NCBI RefSeq assembly: GCF_019977195.1
Contig: NZ_AP024643.1
Location: 496,001 to 560,000, forward strand
Reading direction: 5' to 3'
DNA length: 64,000 nucleotides
Origin: Arthrobacter sp. StoSoilA2
GTDB lineage: Bacteria; Actinomycetota; Actinomycetes; Actinomycetales; Micrococcaceae
Below the pieces are notes generated by a model. The model saw only the letters and a list, made by a program, of their open reading frames with translations. It did no database searches and was not told the DNA's origin. The position numbers were made by a program, and so were the translations under genes. The first letter of the stretch is position 1. Each line of letters opens with the position of its first letter. Of the stretch, positions 61,256-64,000 are shown one piece after another.

Positions 61256-61936
61256 TCAGATCTGGTAGTAGTGCTCTTCGAGACCCTTGATGAGCAGTTC
61301 GGGCTCCCCGCTCATTGCCGCGTCGACCAGCAGGAGATGCCTGTCCGCCTGGCTGTCGGCGGTACCAACGCCGCGCCGCATTATCGGCACCATCATGACC
61401 GCGAGAAGCGACTCCAGACTCTGCCATGCCTCCACCAGTTTGGTCTTTGGCTGCTGATTCATCAGCGTTCCATGGAACTCACGGTCCAACCTCATGAGAT
61501 CGTCTACGTCCTCCGGCAGACGAAGCCCCCGCATGCGCTCGGCGATGCGCCTTAGCTCTTTCTCAACCTCCACGGGCGGGGGAAGTACCGCGTGCATGGC
61601 CGCCCGCCCTTCGAGCGCTGCGAAGACTTCCCCGATCTCGGCGATGTCGCCATCGCTGAAGTATCGAACCCTATTACCCGAACCCGGCGAGAATTCGACC
61701 AGCCCGGTTGCGGCAAGGCGCGTCAGGGCCTCGCGGACTGTCCCGCGGCTTACAGACAGATCTTCGGCGAGCCTCTTTTCCACAAGATGCCGGCCGGGGT
61801 CGAGGGTCCCCAGGATGATTTCCCTCCTGATTCGGTGCGCCACTTGATCCACGAGTGTTGTTCGCTCCGCAACCCGAGGCGCAAGCGTTCTCGCGAGAGA
61901 CGTCCTTGCTGGCTCAGAGGAAGGTTTACTCTCCAT
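61256..61936 (-). CDS. GntR family regulator (FadR/FCD type)
   Basis: The 226-residue protein has a GntR winged helix (LVDQVAHRIRREIILGTLDPG, RLAEDLSVSRGTVREAL, RLAATGLVEF) and an all-helical FCD ligand domain with metal-type residues (DREFHGTLM, H in DRHLLLVDAAMSG, E-E-H near the end). ATG 61936 follows AGGGG; the open frame extends upstream over the promoter. It is divergent from a hydrolase/oxidase operon and likely controls it. Confidence 0.87.
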   Translation of the reverse strand: MESKPSSEPARTSLARTLAPRVAERTTLVDQVAHRIRREIILGTLDPGRHLVEKRLAEDLSVSRGTVREALTRLAATGLVEFSPGSGNRVRYFSDGDIAEIGEVFAALEGRAAMHAVLPPPVEVEKELRRIAERMRGLRLPEDVDDLMRLDREFHGTLMNQQPKTKLVEAWQSLESLLAVMMVPIMRRGVGTADSQADRHLLLVDAAMSGEPELLIKGLEEHYYQI

Positions 61937-62027
61937 TGCGCTCACACCCCTATCGGCTAATGGCAGCCACCCGCACTTTGGAGTGGGCCTTGACACTAGA
62001 TCACCAAACGATAGTATCAAACAATCA

Positions 62028-62049
62028 TGTCGGACACGATTGTCGGACA
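62028..62049. promoter_or_regulatory. Tandem GntR-type sites
   Basis: TGTCGGACA occurs at 62028-62036 and 62041-62049, 13 bp apart. Each is a 9-bp palindrome with an odd centre base, and they lie just before the hydrolase ATG (62073). Confidence 0.55.
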
Positions 62050-62072
62050 CTTCGGTCGGATAGGACACCCAA

Positions 62073-63026
62073 ATGCATGGTGGCTTCGGAAGCCAAGAGC
62101 CCGTGATACGCGGCCACTTCCACATCCCTGCTCTCCCTGGCGGCGGTTTGGATGTGCCGTACATCGAGATCCATGGCCGGGAGACCGGGCCTCGGCTGAC
62201 GGTTCTCGCAGGGGTCCATGGCTGTGAGTACGCGGCCATGGCTGCCCTGCGGGAGTTCGTTTCGGAGGTTAATCCTGCGGAACTGAGGGGGATCATCACC
62301 GCGGTTCCCGTGGTCAACGTCCCGGCTTACATGGGCCGAACGCCCTTCGTCGTTCCAGTGGATGGCAAGAATCTGAACAGGTGCTTTCCCGGCGACCCGA
62401 AGGGCAGCTTTTCGGACGTGCTGGCACACCATGTGTTCGAGCGCTTCATCCGGGGAGCCGACTACGTCATAGACCTGCATTCCGGAGATCTGCCGGAAGC
62501 TATTGAGCCGGTAGTTATCTACGACGAGTCACCCGTGAGTGAGGCTGCGCGGCGGATCGCGATGGCGTACGGGACCCAGCATGTGATCAGGCAGCCTTCC
62601 GACGCGAGGGTCACAACCGGCACCACGGGTTCTGCTGCCGCAGATGCCGGTGTTCCGGCGATCACCGCTGAGGCAGGAGGCAGCGGGATCATCGACCCCA
62701 AGGCTGTCGCCATTCATGTCATGGGCCTGCGGAATGTGGCTGCGACCCTGGGAATGCTCCCCTATGACGTAAAGCAGACCCGTGGCCAGACCGAGCACCA
62801 GCAAGGGTGGAGTTGGATTCACTCGCCGGTGGGTGGTTGGTGGCAACCGACCGTCGAACTTGGCAAGCCTGTCTCCAAGGGCGGGCTTCTTGGACAGGTC
62901 AGTGACCTTTTCGGCGACGTCATCCACGAAGTAAGGGCGAATCAAGCCGGGATACCCATGATCATCACCACGAGTCCCGCGATCGCCGCGGACGGACTCG
63001 TGATGGTCCTAACCCAGGAGGTTTAA
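62073..63026 (+). CDS. Succinylglutamate desuccinylase/aspartoacylase family hydrolase
   Basis: The 317-residue zinc carboxypeptidase-like protein has GVHGCEYAA (His and Glu zinc ligands, about residues 48-51), NLNRCFPG (substrate-binding Asn/Arg), and DLHSGDLPE (third zinc ligand His). ITAEAGGSG holds the catalytic Glu. It would cleave an N-acyl amide. It is 3 bp before an amine oxidase gene and divergent from the GntR gene, so together they may degrade an N-acylated or N-methylated amino compound. Confidence 0.85.
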   Translation: MHGGFGSQEPVIRGHFHIPALPGGGLDVPYIEIHGRETGPRLTVLAGVHGCEYAAMAALREFVSEVNPAELRGIITAVPVVNVPAYMGRTPFVVPVDGKNLNRCFPGDPKGSFSDVLAHHVFERFIRGADYVIDLHSGDLPEAIEPVVIYDESPVSEAARRIAMAYGTQHVIRQPSDARVTTGTTGSAAADAGVPAITAEAGGSGIIDPKAVAIHVMGLRNVAATLGMLPYDVKQTRGQTEHQQGWSWIHSPVGGWWQPTVELGKPVSKGGLLGQVSDLFGDVIHEVRANQAGIPMIITTSPAIAADGLVMVLTQEV

Positions 63027-63029
63027 GAA

Positions 63030-64000
63030 ATGAGCACCACCAAGAAGAGAGTGGCCGTCATCGGGCTCGGAACCGCGGGCAGCATGTCTGCCTGGCGCCT
63101 GGCTTCACGGGGCGTAGATGTAGTCGGGTACGAGCAGTTCGGAATTGCCCATGACCGTAGCGCCCATGCGGGCGAATCCCGTATCTTCCGCACCGCCTAC
63201 TTCGAAGACCCTGAATACGTGCCACTGCTTCGAACTGCCAAGGCACTCTGGCAACAACTCGAGGGTGAAACAGGCACCAATCTGCTCACACTTGCCGGCA
63301 ATCTCATGCTGGGAGAGTCCTCATCGCAGATGGCCAACGTCAGCAACTCCATCGATAAGTTCGGGGTCGACGCCTCCATCATTCCGCTCGACGAGGCACG
63401 CACCCGCTGGCCGCACCATCCGTTCCACGAGGGGGACGCCGTTGTCCTTGACCGTGAAGCAGGTTATCTTCGCCCTGAGCTTGCGGTGCTGAAGGCCGCC
63501 TACCGGGCCAAGTCGCTGGGCGCCCAACTACGCACCTACACCCCGGTCGAAGGGGTGGAAGTCAAAAACGGCGGGGTCTGGGTCAGCGCCCATGGACGAA
63601 ACGAGCGATACGACCACGTTGTAGTCACTACCGGCCCCTGGGCGGCGAAGCTGCTTCCGGAACTCGCGCCACTCCTGCAGGTTCGCAAGGCGGTATCAGC
63701 GTGGTTCGTCACGAAGGAACGCGGGGCATTTGATCCGGCCAACTTCCCATGCTTCATACGCACAACGCCTGAAGAGTTCTATGGACTGCCGGCGATGGAC
63801 GGAAACGGGCTGAAACTAGGCCTGTCCGGCACCGTCAACCGTCTGGTGGCTGACCCCGACGCCCTCGACCGGACAGTCCCCGTCGACGAAATAACGGCAT
63901 TCAGGCAACTCGTCGCCGATTCCTTCCCGGCACTCTATCCAGATCCTGTCCGGGTCGCCGCCTACATGGAGGGCTACACCCAGGACGGCCACGGGATCGT
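63030..64000 (+). CDS. Sarcosine/N-methyltryptophan oxidase-like FAD protein (partial)
   Basis: About 323 residues are visible before the right edge. The N-terminus has VAVIGLGTAGSMSAWRLA (FAD fold) and AHAGESRIFRTAYFEDPEYVPL, which is characteristic of monomeric sarcosine oxidase and N-methyl-L-tryptophan oxidase (SolA), whose FAD is bound covalently to a Cys further on. The visible CFIRT segment may correspond to this Cys region. It oxidises an N-methyl amine to formaldehyde plus amine with H2O2. ATG 63030 is 3 bp after the hydrolase stop. Confidence 0.85.
   Translation, partial: MSTTKKRVAVIGLGTAGSMSAWRLASRGVDVVGYEQFGIAHDRSAHAGESRIFRTAYFEDPEYVPLLRTAKALWQQLEGETGTNLLTLAGNLMLGESSSQMANVSNSIDKFGVDASIIPLDEARTRWPHHPFHEGDAVVLDREAGYLRPELAVLKAAYRAKSLGAQLRTYTPVEGVEVKNGGVWVSAHGRNERYDHVVVTTGPWAAKLLPELAPLLQVRKAVSAWFVTKERGAFDPANFPCFIRTTPEEFYGLPAMDGNGLKLGLSGTVNRLVADPDALDRTVPVDEITAFRQLVADSFPALYPDPVRVAAYMEGYTQDGHGI

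Overview
The window is high-G+C actinobacterial DNA that most resembles Arthrobacter/Paenarthrobacter (Micrococcaceae). This rests on GTG starts, 4-bp stop/start overlaps, the fba-DUF3151 pair, a SipW-type signal peptidase with alternate-signal-peptide substrates, a LAxTG-type sorting signal and C-glycoside deglycosidase genes of the kind reported from soil Arthrobacter and Microbacterium. The organism call is inference from gene content.

Left part (1-24.9 kb). Positions 1-5149 hold a 3-hydroxybenzoate/gentisate locus: fumarylacetoacetate-hydrolase-family protein (cut by the window edge) and gentisate 1,2-dioxygenase on the minus strand, an IclR regulator, an aromatic-acid MFS transporter and a 3-hydroxybenzoate 6-hydroxylase-like monooxygenase. 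A shared 16-bp motif lies in both control regions. Housekeeping and small-locus genes follow: pyrE, a Tat-like alpha/beta hydrolase, a tyrosine phosphatase, a HAD-IIA phosphatase, a repeat-rich membrane protein, a SpoU methyltransferase, a DUF559/Vsr-like nuclease bracketed by two copies of one palindrome, fba-DUF3151, a UDG-like protein, a five-gene SipW surface-protein operon, purA, and efflux pumps with regulators.

Middle and right part (24.9-59.4 kb). This is a large catabolic island for C-glycosides and their aromatic aglycones. It holds five beta-type (DUF6379-like) and five alpha-type (TIM-barrel) C-glycoside-deglycosidase domains in four arrangements: two fusions, one overlapping gene pair, one pair split by a SnoaL-like gene, and one divergent pair. 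Around them are two GMC oxidoreductases of the C-glycoside 3-oxidase type, sugar isomerases, two Gfo/Idh/MocA oxidoreductases, a ThuA-like protein, a CUT1 sugar ABC transporter without its own ATPase, LysR and ROK regulators, and an aromatic set (extradiol dioxygenase, two FAH-family proteins, cyclase-family hydrolase, FAD monooxygenase, amidohydrolase/decarboxylase, MFS exporter). An operator-like motif, approximately TTATGTCNGAATTCNGACA, recurs before most of the transcription units from 24.9 to 50.9 kb. An orphan histidine kinase and an excisionase-like/PIN toxin-antitoxin pair interrupt the island at 40.7-43.7 kb.

Proposed flow (inference): import of glycoside, 3-oxidation of the sugar by the GMC enzyme, C-C cleavage by an alpha/beta CGD pair, processing of the keto-sugar by isomerases and Gfo/ThuA enzymes, and ring opening of the aglycone by the 49.8-56.1 kb genes.

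Right edge (59.4-64 kb): a MarR-MFS operon with tandem operators, then a GntR regulator divergent from an AstE/aspartoacylase-like hydrolase and a sarcosine/N-methyltryptophan-oxidase-like protein that is cut by the window edge. No rRNA, tRNA, CRISPR array or complete insertion sequence was seen.
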